Shown in pieces: positions 47,516 through 59,965 of a stretch of 64,000 nt of DNA; position 1 is the stretch's first letter; every line of letters begins with the position of its first letter. The position numbers and the translations under genes are program-made. Source of the stretch: Progne subis subis (lineage: Eukaryota > Chordata > Aves > Passeriformes > Hirundinidae). Under the pieces are notes generated by a model. The model ran no database searches, had not been told where the DNA came from, and was given only the letters and a program-made list of their open reading frames with translations. Where the stretch lies: positions 930,001-994,000 of the forward strand of contig JAKJHU010000067.1 of NCBI GenBank assembly GCA_022316685.1. Reading direction: 5' to 3'.

Positions 47516-50193
47516 CAGTGGATTCTTGGATATCATAATGGCCTCGAAACTTCAGTCCCTCAAATAAAAGATTTTCATGTCTGATTCCATTAGGGGATTA
47601 TGGCTGGTGAAATTTGGCCAATTCCAGTTACCCAGTGGCGACTGCATATCATTATACCAGTACCCATATACATGGTACCTATATATATGGTGCTCACATA
47701 CATGGGTATCATTTAAAATACACTCTGTGAGGACACTCTTCCCTGCTGAGTGCATTATGATGTAAGAATGTCAGAAGGCACAATTGAATGGAAGCATTCA
47801 GATAGAGGAAAAGTTGTCTGAACTTTGATGTATCTCCATGCTGGGCTGATGGGGCTGAAGGCCACCTAAAGTGAATCTGGTTCATGACCACCTGGCTTGG
47901 AGGGTATGTTGAGTGAATCTGAAACTTTTTACATATGTGTACCTGTACCCTTTTCATTTTTATAAAGAGAAGAGTTGTGATTATGGTGGAATTTATGAAA
48001 AAGAAGTTGAAAAAAATGTGAAATAATAGGAAACCTTCATTGGTTGTTGAGAATGAGTTCATAAAAGCCCTTCAAATGTGTTTTTGCATTGCTGTTGACA
48101 CCCTTGAAATATTTGTGATGCCATATATAATTCCTATATGAAAAACTATTAATTTTAGTTAACATTTTTAATATGTGTATCACATAAATGATTTTTCTCA
48201 CCTGTTTCAGGATGCATACATGACACTATAAAGTAAAAAATTCTTTCCAAGAAAATTTCAAAATAATATAAAAGTATTTAAATGAAGTGCTTAGTTGTTC
48301 AGAAACTTACCTGTAACAAAATATAAGATTTTCAAAATTCCAAATTTTTAAAATATATGTTCACTCATTTGGTTTTAATGTGCTCATTTTTTATTATATT
48401 TACAGTGATGTCTGTGTGCGATTATGCGTAGTGTCTGTGGATGTGTGAGGGAGGATGTAGAGCAAAGAAATACAAAAACTCTTGAAACACTTTACTATTG
48501 CAAGAAGTAACAAAATACCTCATTTTCTGGTGACCAAACTGGCTACTGGTTAATGTCTTGCTACTCACTATACTTGCATACATCTTTTTAAATGCTCCCA
48601 CTAATGATTTATTATGTTCTCACTGTTTAGTATATTAAAATCATATATAGAAAAGTCCAGAACTAGTTGTCTTACATTATATTAATTATGCCCATAAAAT
48701 TTTTAAGTCAACCATGATTAAGTACTTTCTGCACTATTAGCTATAATAAATCTAATATAAAGTTGACTTTAAATATTATTTATATGTACTCAATTATGGA
48801 CTGGAGTTTCCAACTCCTTTAAAATTTTGGGGGTTTTTTTATTGGTTAGTTAATTAACATCATGCACTCTATGATGAATGTGAAAATTCAGTAAACTATT
48901 GCAGTTGCCAAAATGTTTTCTTGATATACCCATGCTGTTATAGAATATCTGTCACATATCTGTGTGAAGAAACAGGTCACAAATAAGTTTGTTTCAGGGT
49001 GAGAAAAAAAAAATTCCATTCCACTACCAAGAAGAGACTAAATCTTTCATCAATATTTTATTGGATCAACTAATGTACAAATTGCAACAATATTGCTAGA
49101 GGAGGATACCAGGAATAATTTTTGGTTATACAGAAGTTGTATTGCAATGCAAGTACAATGCCCAAAATTTAGTGTTCTGGACAAAGTAGTAACAGACATA
49201 CAATTTCCTATAGGAAGTTGATGTCTAGATTGGTCTGTAGCTCTCTTTTAGGCAAAACCAGACCAAGTTAAGTACTTATTTTGCCATACAGACCAAAGTA
49301 TATTATGTGCTTGCTAATATATATGTCTAAGGATTTAGACATTAAAATGAAACAGAAAACATAATAAAAATATTGTTATGATTATCCAGGACTTTCCTTC
49401 TAAATAAAAGCATATTTTTCTGGATTTTTTGAGATCTGGTTCACACTTGGAGATATCTATAAATATGTTTTAATTGACTAAAAAAGGTGATTTAATACAT
49501 ACATATTTGTTGCCTAAAATTAGGTGAGATCAATTCAAAACAAGTAAAAGCGGAGCTACGAATCAATTGTAGACACTGCATGTGTACAGCTAGAATGAAC
49601 CTAATATCTATCTGTATGGGTTATGAGTACTGTCCTTCGCCTTGGTTTGCACTAATTTGCTTTGCCTTTTGCTTAGATTAAGAAAGTTTGACAGCACAGA
49701 AAGTTTCTGCATTTGTAAAGCATAATATATACTACAGTTTTCTATAAAATATTGTTACAACAATGATGTAGCTATATTTTCTACTAGTAGTAATATTTAC
49801 CATAGGAAGAAATCAATTCTTTTTCCTTAGACTGTGCAAATGATAAGTATTTTATAAAACATAAAGAGATGAGAGTATATGTAAATATAACGGTTTATTA
49901 ATTAACAATTCAGATATTTTCAATTTTACTGAGAATAAATCAAAGACATTAATACATTCATTTGCATTGTCTGGTCCTAGAGTGCAAGTAAGCTCCAAAA
50001 TCTTAGGAAATTAGGTAGTTTATCTTTAGTATAGCACTAGACCTTCAGGAAGAACTATTGTCCTTGGGTGTTCCTCCAGTCTTGAAAGTGCATAGCTGTG
50101 AATGCAGATGAGCAGACTGAGTGCGTATGAGGAAACAAAGACTTGTTACAAAGAGTGACATGTAAAGAAATTGGCATCAGAAACATGAGAGTC
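47516..50193. other. AT-rich region, nothing firm
   Basis: An imperfect inverted repeat spans 47660-47709 (GTACCCATATACATG against CATACATGGGTAT). Otherwise no recognised elements. Confidence 0.5.
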
Positions 50194-50199
50194 CTTGAG

Positions 50200-50879
50200 T
50201 GTGTCTGGTTCTGTCCCCGCTCCAGGCGGGAGAGGACCTCTGGCTAGCTTGGGTCAACACAGCCACAGAAGTTCCCAAGCCAGGGGGCACGCAGGCTATC
50301 ACATGCTGGATCGGCTTCTCAGCAGATGGACCAAATCGTGTCGTGACAGCAACAGCAGCAGAAGAAAAGGCTGGCTCTCAGCTTTGCAGGTTAAAAGATG
50401 TTTATTCAGGCCAGCTGCAGAAGTCCACAGCTGGTCCAATCTCAGTCCAGCGAGAAGCTGAGAGAGTCTCTCTGCTACCTTATAAGTGGGGGAGGGGTTC
50501 CAGAGGGGTTACAACAAGACAACAAATCAGGGGATTCAGGGGGTAACAAGGTGTGCCCACCCCCAAGCCTCTGACCAACCACCTCCAGAGGAAAGGAATT
50601 TCCCCCTGGGGGACCTATCACCTGAAGCCCTCTCCCTGAGATTTTGCAACCTGGGAGGGACCCCTGGAGAGACAGGCTGCCCCAGAGCAAGGAGGGGGGG
50701 GGGGGGGGGGGGGGGGGCGCAGAGGGGATGTTACAAGTCAGGTGAGGGGTGGGAGGACTGACACAAAACACCTTGTTATACAGACAACACAAAAGGGATA
50801 CAACATTGGGGATACAGTGAAATGAACCATAACATAAACTTCTTACAAAAACCTAATAAAACACTTCTGCACCACCACA
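50200..50879 (-). mobile_element. Solo LTR, family B copy 2
   Basis: A 680-bp LTR in inverted orientation to the copy at 6073. On the plus strand it runs from TGTGTCTGGTTCTG to GCACCACCACA. It is flanked by the perfect 6-bp direct repeat CTTGAG at 50194-50199 and 50880-50885. On its own strand it keeps a TATA-like TTATAA (plus-strand position about 50481) and AATAAA (plus-strand TTTATT at 50400). It carries a 24-base G run at 50694-50717 and about 40 bp of extra sequence beside it that copy 1 lacks. Solo; no internal region. Confidence 0.94.
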
Positions 50880-53800
50880 CTTGAGGACTGTGGAGAGACC
50901 ATAACAAGAATAGTATTGTACTTAACATTATTTGTTTCCTGAACCTTGGGCAGAATAATTTTGCTGGTGATCTGTTTAGTGAGAGAAACAATATGATTCT
51001 CTCAAGTCCTTTCACTCGTACTGTAAGATTTAGCAACTTGTTAGAAACTTTTTCCCTATTGAAATTAACACATATAGGTAATACACCATAAAAATAATTA
51101 TATTTTAGATACATTTAAAATTAGTAAGTTGATGATTTCACAGCCGAACAGATTAAACTCTTCCTAGTCATCTTTTGTCTTCTTTTCAGCCATCTAGACT
51201 TTTTAAACTATGATTTGAAAGTAGTCTGTAGTATAATCCTATTATTTTGGCCTGAGAATCCAGTCAAAAGTTCAGGTTTCAATGCTCTGTTTCCAACAGG
51301 AGAAGAAATTGATTAATATGAATCACAAGTTTCTGATGCAATTATTGTTGTTTATAAAAGAGATACAAAGGGATTTTTCTTTTTATTCATGATTCCAGGA
51401 TGGCTCAAAATACAAGGGATATCACTTCTATTTCCTGTATCTTTTCTACTAATAGGCATATCATTCCCCAAAAGCCTTCCCCCTGCTTTGAATTCTACTG
51501 CTACTACTGGGTTTTCACATTTATCCATTATTATTTCTCTGCTGAAACTTTGACTCATTGACCTACAGGTAAACTTGGAAATTCTCACTGCTGTTCTCAT
51601 TCCATTTAGATCATATTCTTGAACAGATTTTATGTACCTTTCTTGAGAATGGATTTTTGCCTAATAAGGATATTTGAGTTTCAGAAAACATTATTTTTTC
51701 TGGAGTATTAAATGAAGAGCGTTGATTATGACCACTAGTTTCAAAGGTGTTTTCTTCGTCACAAAGAAAGCTTTCTTTACATTTCCATGGCTGAGTTACC
51801 AGCTACAGCTGGGCTTACTAGTATGTAAGTGGGACAAGTAATCAGGGAGGCTGCATTAGGCAGGCTCAAATCGTTAGCTCAATCATTATCAAACTTCTGG
51901 GAAGAAATGGCCTATTTCCCTTAGCACTTTTCCATATAATATCTTGGCACAGTTCCTAGTAGAGTGATTTTCAGGTACTGTTAGTAGTACAAGTGTGCAG
52001 ATGTGGCTACTCACTATAAGGTGTAAACAGAAGGCCTAACTTTCATTATGCAGTCTGGAGCCATGTGGTGAAGAAAATTATCTGGTTTTATTTTATTAGA
52101 ACTCAAAGGGGTGAATCTATAGTCATTATAAATAGCAGTTAGGACTAGAAGTGGCAGCCAGAACCTGTAAGATATAATGCTGCTCCTATCTTTTTCTTCA
52201 TTGGTTTAACAATAGAATGTGAGGCCTCCCCTCTTCCTATTCACATTTTGCCTTTTCCAACCCACATGCAGATGAATGTGATAAAAAGAGCTGACAGTAT
52301 CTGTATTTAGACTTGTGCTAAGATGTAGGAAGCTGAATAAAGTGGAAGAACTGAATCTATACTCAGACTTATATGACTTGGGACAATCCTGTACTTTATA
52401 TGTATTATCCTCTAATTGTAGTCCCTGTTACAGTCCTGTCTGCACTGTGAACACTGAGATTAGCTAATCTGTGATCACATATTTTGATCAGTCTGGAGTG
52501 ACCAATCTCAAATTGACTAGCTAGCTGTCTGTGAGATCATCCCTAGTAAGATTCAATTATCATGTCTCTACACATGAGATAGCATTTTAGTCAGGCTCAG
52601 CCTGGGATATCAATGTAAAATTGTAAATACTTCCTGCTCAGCTACAAATACACTTTAAAGGTAATAGGGATATCAATTTCTGGTATGGACCTTTTCTTAA
52701 GTTCATTTCTTTTGTCAGTGCTACTGTAACTAGTGATTAATTTCTCCCTAGTCTACCTGCATGACATATGGTTCCATTACTTACTTCCCACCCTTTTCTT
52801 TGTACTTGGTGGCATCAATCAACTTATACTTAATTGAAAAGTCATTGTGGCATATCTTGTGAAGGAGTTGCTGTAAGTTTTGAAGTAAGTTTAGAATAGG
52901 TAAGAGAACTGTAATGAGAAATTAAACATCTTGCCCATATTTAGACATTTCAGACAGCTAGTGCTGAGTTCAACAGATCAAAATAGTCATCTATTGCCAT
53001 TCAAGATGTTATTAGTGTTGTTCTTATTTTCCTTAGATAAAGAAAACAGATTTTCAGATGGTGATGTTTAGTGTCTATCAGGTCCATGAAGATGTCTCAG
53101 ACATCTTTGGGTACTGTCAGTGTATAGAGAAATAAATAGCATTCCCTAATTTAGGTAGTGTTAATCAGCATCATTTCCAACTGTCCTTTGGTTTAGCTTA
53201 TTTTGTTTTGGTTTTAGATGAATGATTGCCCCAAGACTTGTTTTCATCGTTATTATTTCTTGTTTGTGGATTTTGCCATTGATGCCTGTATATTTTCTTA
53301 AGTTAAACAAACAGCAGGAATATTTAAAAAAAAAAACCCAAAACATAAATCAGCTGACATTTGTGAAAATATGGAAATGTACCAACGTCTTAATTAATGG
53401 ATAACTAGATAAATATATTAATATATTTCTAACAAATTGCTTTAGCTTCTAAATAAATTTTAAAGGAACCTATGCTGACTTCAAAGTTTTCTCATAAAAA
53501 AGGATCATCAAGTGAAGGAACATCAAGGAATACATAAACTAGATGTTTGTAGCTAACACAAACCTATCACCTACCAATAGGCTAAATTCTGAACCTCTAT
53601 ACTAAGTCAACTTCCTGTTTATTGTGCATGCAAATACAGAGTGGTGACTTTTCTACCATGTCAGATGAAGGGGGGAAAAAAAAACCCCAGGGGCACAAAG
53701 CTATCATTTTTCCTAGGTTAGCTGCATTCCCTAGTGATTCTACTGAGTGATGGAGGTTTCATGTAAAGATCAATGACACTGAAAGCTGGTTTATAACTCG

Positions 53801-55855
53801 TTGTGACAGCTAGTATAGTCTCAGAATTGCTTTGCTGTAATCCACCCTGTCTTTCTCAGTTAGCAAACATTATCCCAATTACAGTTATGCCAAATATAGG
53901 CAAAACAGATGCTTCTTACAAGCTACAACTAATTTCTGACTGCAAATTTATAAATATAAAAAATTGATTGCCAATTCAAAGTGTATTACATCAATGGTTA
54001 GAAGAGAAAAGAGAAAAATATTGTTGTACTATGATGTGTCCTCGTCAAAGCCTAAATCTTTATTGATGTTTCTGGAGAAATGGTATTGTAGTGACAAGGC
54101 TGGGTAAAGATTAAACTAAAAGGTGGAGAAAATCCTGACAGAATCCATTCAGATAGAATTTCAGTTCCAGTTCTTTTTGGTAGAGAAAGGTATATTAAAT
54201 GGAATATTTATAGTAGATGTGGAGTTATAAATAAAATTATACCCCCTGAATAGAATATAGAATAATTGCCTCATAAGTTAATCATAAACAACTTGACAAA
54301 TCCATCAAGTTAGTTATGTGGAGAAGAGAAAAAGTAAACCAAGTTTTTGCTCCTATGAATTCTGTCCTTTGGGTATTAGCCATACTGTGTTAATATATAT
54401 ACTTTCAGAAAGAACAAAAGTATTTCCTGTGAAACTGTAAGAACAGTCTTACCAGGTCTCTAGCCCAGTATCATCATACTATATGTATTTAACTGTGGGT
54501 GCCTAGGAAGCAGGATATGGTAATCTGTATAAGTTATTGGAATAGTTTATTTTTTTACATGATATGGCTGCAAAAAAGGCCTAGGTACAGGTTGTGCAAG
54601 ATTCCTGTTCAGAATTAGAAAAATATATGTTTCCTTGCTAGTTGAAGCAGTTAGAGGGAGATTATAAAACCATAAATGTTCAAGGAGAAAAAGAGGGGAA
54701 ATTCTGATAAGTCAAAATTATTATAGATACTGACAATTATGTTTTTATTTCTATGGGAACTGACCATATGTTTCTTTGGTCTTCCAGTCTATGTGACAGG
54801 TAAAGAAAACTGCTTGTTATTTTTAATTCAAAATCTTTATTAATTAATTGAACAGCATAGCATATTTTTACTTTTCTTCAACAAAGGTTCCCCAGAAGAA
54901 TGTAATGTACTCACCTTCAAACTTGGATTGGGATACCTGAGTTCAAATTTTTTCATGTTAGGAAGGATTTTGAGACTGTAACTCCCAGTTTCTGAAGGAA
55001 TACAAATATTATATTAGTAAGGATAATTGTATCCTTCTTTTTTTCCCCCTCAATCCTCACATCATCATTTTTCAATGAAAGCAGCAATATTTGGTAAATA
55101 TTGTTTTGACCTGCTATTTTTTTACTGTGTTTTAACTGTAATGAAGAGTATCTCCAGTTCCAGCTGAGTCCTTGAGGAAAGGAGGACTATGCAGATTACT
55201 AATTGGGCTGAGTATCAAACAAGTACATAGTATTCAGCCATGCCAAAATGGCAACAGTCCTGGCTTTTCATGCCATACATCTTGAGAAATTTCATGAGGC
55301 AATCTTACATGTCAGCAATCTCTTCTCAGGATGTTTTGAGGATTATAGACTTGAATTTTGGTACTTTAATTCTAAGTGGCACATTTGATGGCCAGGAGCC
55401 TCACATCTTCAAACAAAACTTAGATTTTTTCTCTGCTTTCATGGTCCTTAACTTCAAGTTAATCTCTTACAAACTTTAGTTGCAAGTACTTTGGAAGCAT
55501 AGAATATTCAGACGCTACTGAGTAATTATTCTTTATATATAGATATATATTTCTATGGAGATGACTTTTTTTTTTTTTTTTTTAAATTTTCTTCTAAATG
55601 CATCCCTGCCTAAATGATTTAGACAAAGGATCATTTCAAGAGGAGACTCACTGAAGGGGTAATTAATACAATTAATGAAGTCAATTTCTTCTAAGTTTTA
55701 AATATAATGGGAAAAAATGTTTTATCCTTTATAATGTTCTGGAAGACTGGTAACACTATTAGCCTGAAACAGCTTTAAGAGTCAATGACGACTTACAGGC
55801 AGTACAGATCACACTCAATTCAAGAAATTACATAGGACTCTGACCAAGACAAACA

Positions 55856-55898
55856 GCAAAACAAAACAAAACAAAACAAAACAAAACAAAACAAAACA
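55856..55898. repeat. (AAAAC)n microsatellite
   Basis: Eight to nine pure copies of AAAAC. Confidence 0.95.
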
Positions 55899-56445
55899 GT
55901 TTTTGGGTTTTTTTTCCTTTTTATACATATTTTTAAAACTGTTTACATTTTTGAAGGATTTTCTGTTTAAGGAAATTAAGTTTTATCTCTTTTGGTAGAC
56001 TTTATAGGTTTCTCTTTGTCCAAAATTATACTTGTTTTATGAGAGACCACTATTTCGCTAAATAATCCCCTCTTTGCACCTGAGAAAAACCAAGAGTATA
56101 AGTGCAGCATAAACAAAATAATTATAATTTTTGGCAGCTGGAGCATTAATTTCCCCTCTAGAAGAAGATTTTGTCTGCCCATTCCAAGAAGAGGAAAATT
56201 CCATGGACATTTTACAGAATCCTGGCATATACATGGAATAAGTGCAGTCAACCTAGTAATTGTGGCACAATAACATTTTCTTTTTAGTCCTGTAAGACAG
56301 ATACTGAAAAAATTTAAAGAAGTAATTAACCAAAAGTGTAATACTGTATAAAAGCTATCATGTACTTGAAGTTTGAATATTGAATGCAGACCTAATGACT
56401 CCATGTCTTTCTATTCCTCTCCCTAACACATGATTACATGATTAC

Positions 56446-56473
56446 ATCTACTTACAAATGACTGTAAGTAGAT
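56446..56473. repeat. Perfect 11-bp inverted repeat
   Basis: ATCTACTTACA (56446-56456), a 6-base loop AATGAC, then TGTAAGTAGAT (56463-56473), an exact reverse complement. Too short for a known RNA class. Confidence 0.93.
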
Positions 56474-57621
56474 ACAGACCTAAAATATACATAGAATGTT
56501 AGATAACAGAATATATGAAATTTATGTAATAGAACTACACAAGAGAGAGCTAAGGAAAGGACTGAAGCAGTTTCTGTACAAAAAACTGAGATCCTGCGGA
56601 CTTCTAAGTTGCAAAAGATTTTGCTGGGATAAAGGTGAAAGAAAAAAGGGAAAATATAATATGACATAGTGCATAACATAAAGAAAATAGATAAGGAATG
56701 GAAATTTACAACATAAGATTTGGATGACATTGAATCAGAACAAGGAGCACACATTTTAAATTAAATTATAGAAATAGCTCACATAAAGCATATTAAAGTG
56801 GAAAACACAAGTTGTCATGCGCAAAACAAAAAACGCATTCAGAAAAAATAATTATAAATTCATAAAAAAGGTAGCTAAAGATGATGTTTGAATGTGATCT
56901 AAATGTTTAAAAAGGCAGTAAATTTTACAGACAAATTATTTTTCTTTATTTGGTCTGCTGTTTTAAAAATCTATCTAGTGCACATAATGATTTTAAATGG
57001 TGAGTTGATCTAATAAGTTTATATTAGCTTTTTTTTTTTTTTTTTAAGTTATTTTCCAGCTATAAATCTATTTTTTTCTTAATGCCTATTCACAACTTGT
57101 CCATCACTATGGCACTGGTGTTCCAAAATTGATGCCTACCTTAATGCTTAGTATTGACAAAGAGATCAACCACTCTCTTCTGACCATTGTCCTGCCAACA
57201 GGGCTTTTTTCTCTCCTAGTTTATCCCATCATTGCAGCAGTAACAGACACCAGATAAGCTCCTCCCTGCTGAAATTATAGCAGTCTTAGAAAGAGCTGCA
57301 GCAATGTCTAGGAAGTAGAGACACAATAGTGGGAGAGAGCAGACCAAGCAGAAGATCTATGGAGAAAACAGTTCACTTGCTCCTCAAACAAACCTCATGG
57401 ACCCTTTCCACCCCCTCATTACTTATTGACTGTTTCAAAAACCTCCACTTGTGTTTGCAAACTCCTCTCTCTGTAATCAACATTGTCGATGACACAGCAT
57501 TGAATTTTGCACCTCCAGGATGACAGTGAAGCAAATCTTTGTCTATAAGGTAGTCCAATTCAATTTCACTTTCAAAATGCTGAAAGACACTTCCCTATCT
57601 GTGCCTACATTTTTTCTTACC

Positions 57622-58270
57622 TTTCTCTTCTCTTCTCTTCTCTTCTCTTCTCTTCTCTTCTCTTCTCTTCTCTTCTCTTCTCTTCTCTTCTCTTCTCTTC
57701 TCTTCTCTTCTCTTCTCTTCTCTTCTCTTCTCTTCTCTTCTCTTCTCTTCTCTCTTCCCTCCCCTCCCCTCCCCTCCCCTCCCCTCCCCTCCCCTCCCCT
57801 CCCCTCCCCTCCCCTCCCCTCCCCTCCCCTCCCCTCCCCTCCCCTCCCCTCCCCTCCCCTCCCCTCCCCTCCCCTCCCCTCCCCTCCCCTCCCCTCCCCT
57901 CCCCTCCCCTCCCCTCCCCTCCCCTCCCCTCCCCTCCCCTCCCCTCCCCTCCCCTCCCCTCCCCTCCCCTCCCCTCCCCTCCCCTCCCCTCCCCTCCCCT
58001 CCCCTCTCCTCTCCTCTCCTCTCCTCTCCTCTCCTCTCCTCTCCTCTCCTCTCCTCTCCTCTCCTCTCCTCTCCTCTCCTCTCCTCTCCTCTCCTCTCCT
58101 CTCCTCTCCTCTCCTCTCCTCTCCTCTCCTCTCCTCTCCTCTCCTCTCCTCTCCTCTCCTCTCCTCTCCTCTCCTCTCCTCTCCTCTCCTCTCCTCTCCT
58201 CTCCTCTCCTCTCCTCTCCTCTCCTCTCCTCTCCTCTCCTCTCCTCTCCTCTCCTCTCCTCTCCTCTCCC
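57622..58270. repeat. Three-phase pyrimidine pentanucleotide tract
   Basis: About 650 bp of pure C/T in 5-bp register. TCTTC units run from about 57622 to 57752 (roughly 26), then CCCCT units from about 57757 to 58005 (roughly 50), then CTCCT units from about 58006 to 58268 (roughly 52). The first junction (TCTCTTCCCT near 57751) shows a small irregularity; the second is clean. On the minus strand the centre is (AGGGG)n, a strong G-quadruplex pattern, and the whole tract is a homopurine-homopyrimidine candidate for triplex DNA. Long open frames on both strands (Ser/Leu/Pro and Gly/Glu/Arg) are artefacts. Confidence 0.98.
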
Positions 58271-59289
58271 CCTTGTGGGTATTTTAGGCATGACTAGGTG
58301 TGCACTGGGAATGCTTTAGCTAGTCTCTTGGTTAAACACTCTGGGTGTCCATACAAATAGTTCTGTTTAAATTAAATTTTAAAATTTAAAATTCTGTTTG
58401 AATTAAAATGAGGAATTGTTCTGTTTAAATAAAATTATACCAATTAATTAGAACCCTTTTCATGGGTTTTTTTTTTCAGTACTGATTTCAATGGAGTGCC
58501 CACGTAAAAAGAAAAAATTCTCTCAGATGGTGAAAACTAACTTTCTGATCTTTTTTCTACTTGAGCAAGTGATAATGGGTTTACAACAAATGGGGAAAGT
58601 CTCTTAGTTTTTATACTGTCTCATATTATTTATATATTGCCTAGCATAAGAAATTCCAGTACTCAGGTAGGAATTCTGGGTTCCATTGTAGTACACAAGC
58701 AATTGCGACATTCAGAAGCGAAAATGTAAAAATTTTTTTACTGGTTGTTTCCTGAAAAAATTAGTAAGAGACCTTGGTGCTGATATTGCAAACTCCATCC
58801 ATTTATTGTGATTTAACAAAAATTATTTAAACGCCCACAATCTACATAAATGCTACATTGTGAAAAATATGACACTAAAACTTACATTATGCTCAGAAAA
58901 TATATTCATCTACTTTAGTCTATATTTTTTCCCAAAGAAATGTGGTTTCACCTCAACGACCTGCTGACATAAATGAGGATTTCAAAATTCTGGAGTGATG
59001 AGAAGATCTGCTGAAAGAGCTTTTGATAACTATTCTCACATCATCATTGAACATTCTCCAAAATGTGTTAGTCATCTATTTGAAAATCCCTTCTGGGAAT
59101 TCTGCTTTTCAAAGTGCAGAGAGATGGCAAATTTAATTCTTACATAACAAAGTCACAGAGTTCCAGTAGTGGAAGCTCTGAAAGCATTTCCATAACAAAT
59201 TTCTCTTTTCAGGAGTGCATAGGTAAGTTATAAATAAACATAAAAACAAGCAAACAATGATTTGGCAGAATGTGATGCTTTGAATAGAA
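58271..59289. other. AT-rich unique sequence
   Basis: Three diverged copies of a TTCTGTTT.AATTAAA word occur at 58361, 58392 and 58419. No gene. Confidence 0.5.
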
Positions 59290-59965
59290 CCTAGCAGATG
59301 CTGAGGGGTAAAATGGAGCAAATAATGGTTGTTCTATATAATAGCCCTATGCTGCTTCTGTGGAAAAAAATTTCCTCCTTTCCTTTGGGCCAGTTCCGGT
59401 CACCCGTCCTGGCTGTGCTCCCTCACATCATCTTGTGCCCCTGCTCACTGGCAGAGCATGGGGAACTGAAAAGCCCATGACTTAGGGTAAGTACTACTAA
59501 GCAGTAACCAAAGGATTGGTGTGTTATCAATGTTATTCTCCTACTAGCTAATGAGAAAAAATGAACCATATCCCATCTGAAACCAAGACATTATCCACCC
59601 TTTATTCCATACCATAGAACACCATATTCAGAATATAAACTGGGGGCACTTGGCTGGGAAGGGTTGATAGCTGTTTGGGGACAGGCTGAACATTGAGTAG
59701 GAGCTGGTGATGAATTTTACTTGTTTCTCTTGGGCTTTATTCCTCTTTCTCCTTTTCAACACAACTATTAATGTTATTAGTATTTATTATTTCCATTATT
59801 TACTTTTCTTTCAGTTATTAAACTCTTCTTATCTCAACACACGAGGTTTACTTTTTATTTCCAATTCTCCTCATCACTGGGGGTGGGAGGTTGGTGTCAG
59901 GTTTGGGGGGTTGATGTTGAGTGAATGGTTGCATGGTTCTTAGTTGCCACTATGTTGACTCCTTT
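59290..59965 (+). mobile_element. ERVL-type avian LTR, diverged
   Basis: Recognised by successive blocks of a common avian ERVL-like LTR: 'CCTTTGGGCCAGTTCCGGTC' near 59382, 'CCTGGCTGTGCTCCCTC' near 59408, 'GTGTTATCAATGTTATTCTC' near 59521, 'CCCATCTGAAACCAAGACAT' near 59572, 'TTGGGCTTTATTCCTCTTTC' near 59729, an R-like 'TTATTAAACTCTTCTTATCT' near 59815 and the end block 'GGTTCTTAGTTGCCAC' near 59934. It is a second family or subfamily beside the one at 23057. The 5' end and target duplication cannot be fixed. Coding capacity is absent. Confidence 0.65.

Larger units (their letters stand above)
50886..57621. other. AT-rich region, nothing firm
   Basis: Almost 7 kb. The part at 51780-52180 is repeat-free and balanced in composition and might be conserved non-coding sequence (low confidence). 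Acceptor-like CTTCTTTTCAG ends at 51190 without a donor. T runs occur at 55567-55583 and 57029-57046, and a hairpin at 56446-56473. No gene called. Confidence 0.5.

Noticed and set aside
56425..56445. Short repeated TGATTACATGATTACAT word as a CRISPR-like repeat
   Set aside because: Only two immediately adjacent copies, no spacers, and a vertebrate context.
57520..58291. 255- and 224-codon open frames across the pentanucleotide tract
   Set aside because: A 5-bp period free of stop codons gives open frames on both strands automatically. The products are pure Ser/Leu/Pro or Gly/Glu/Arg repeats.
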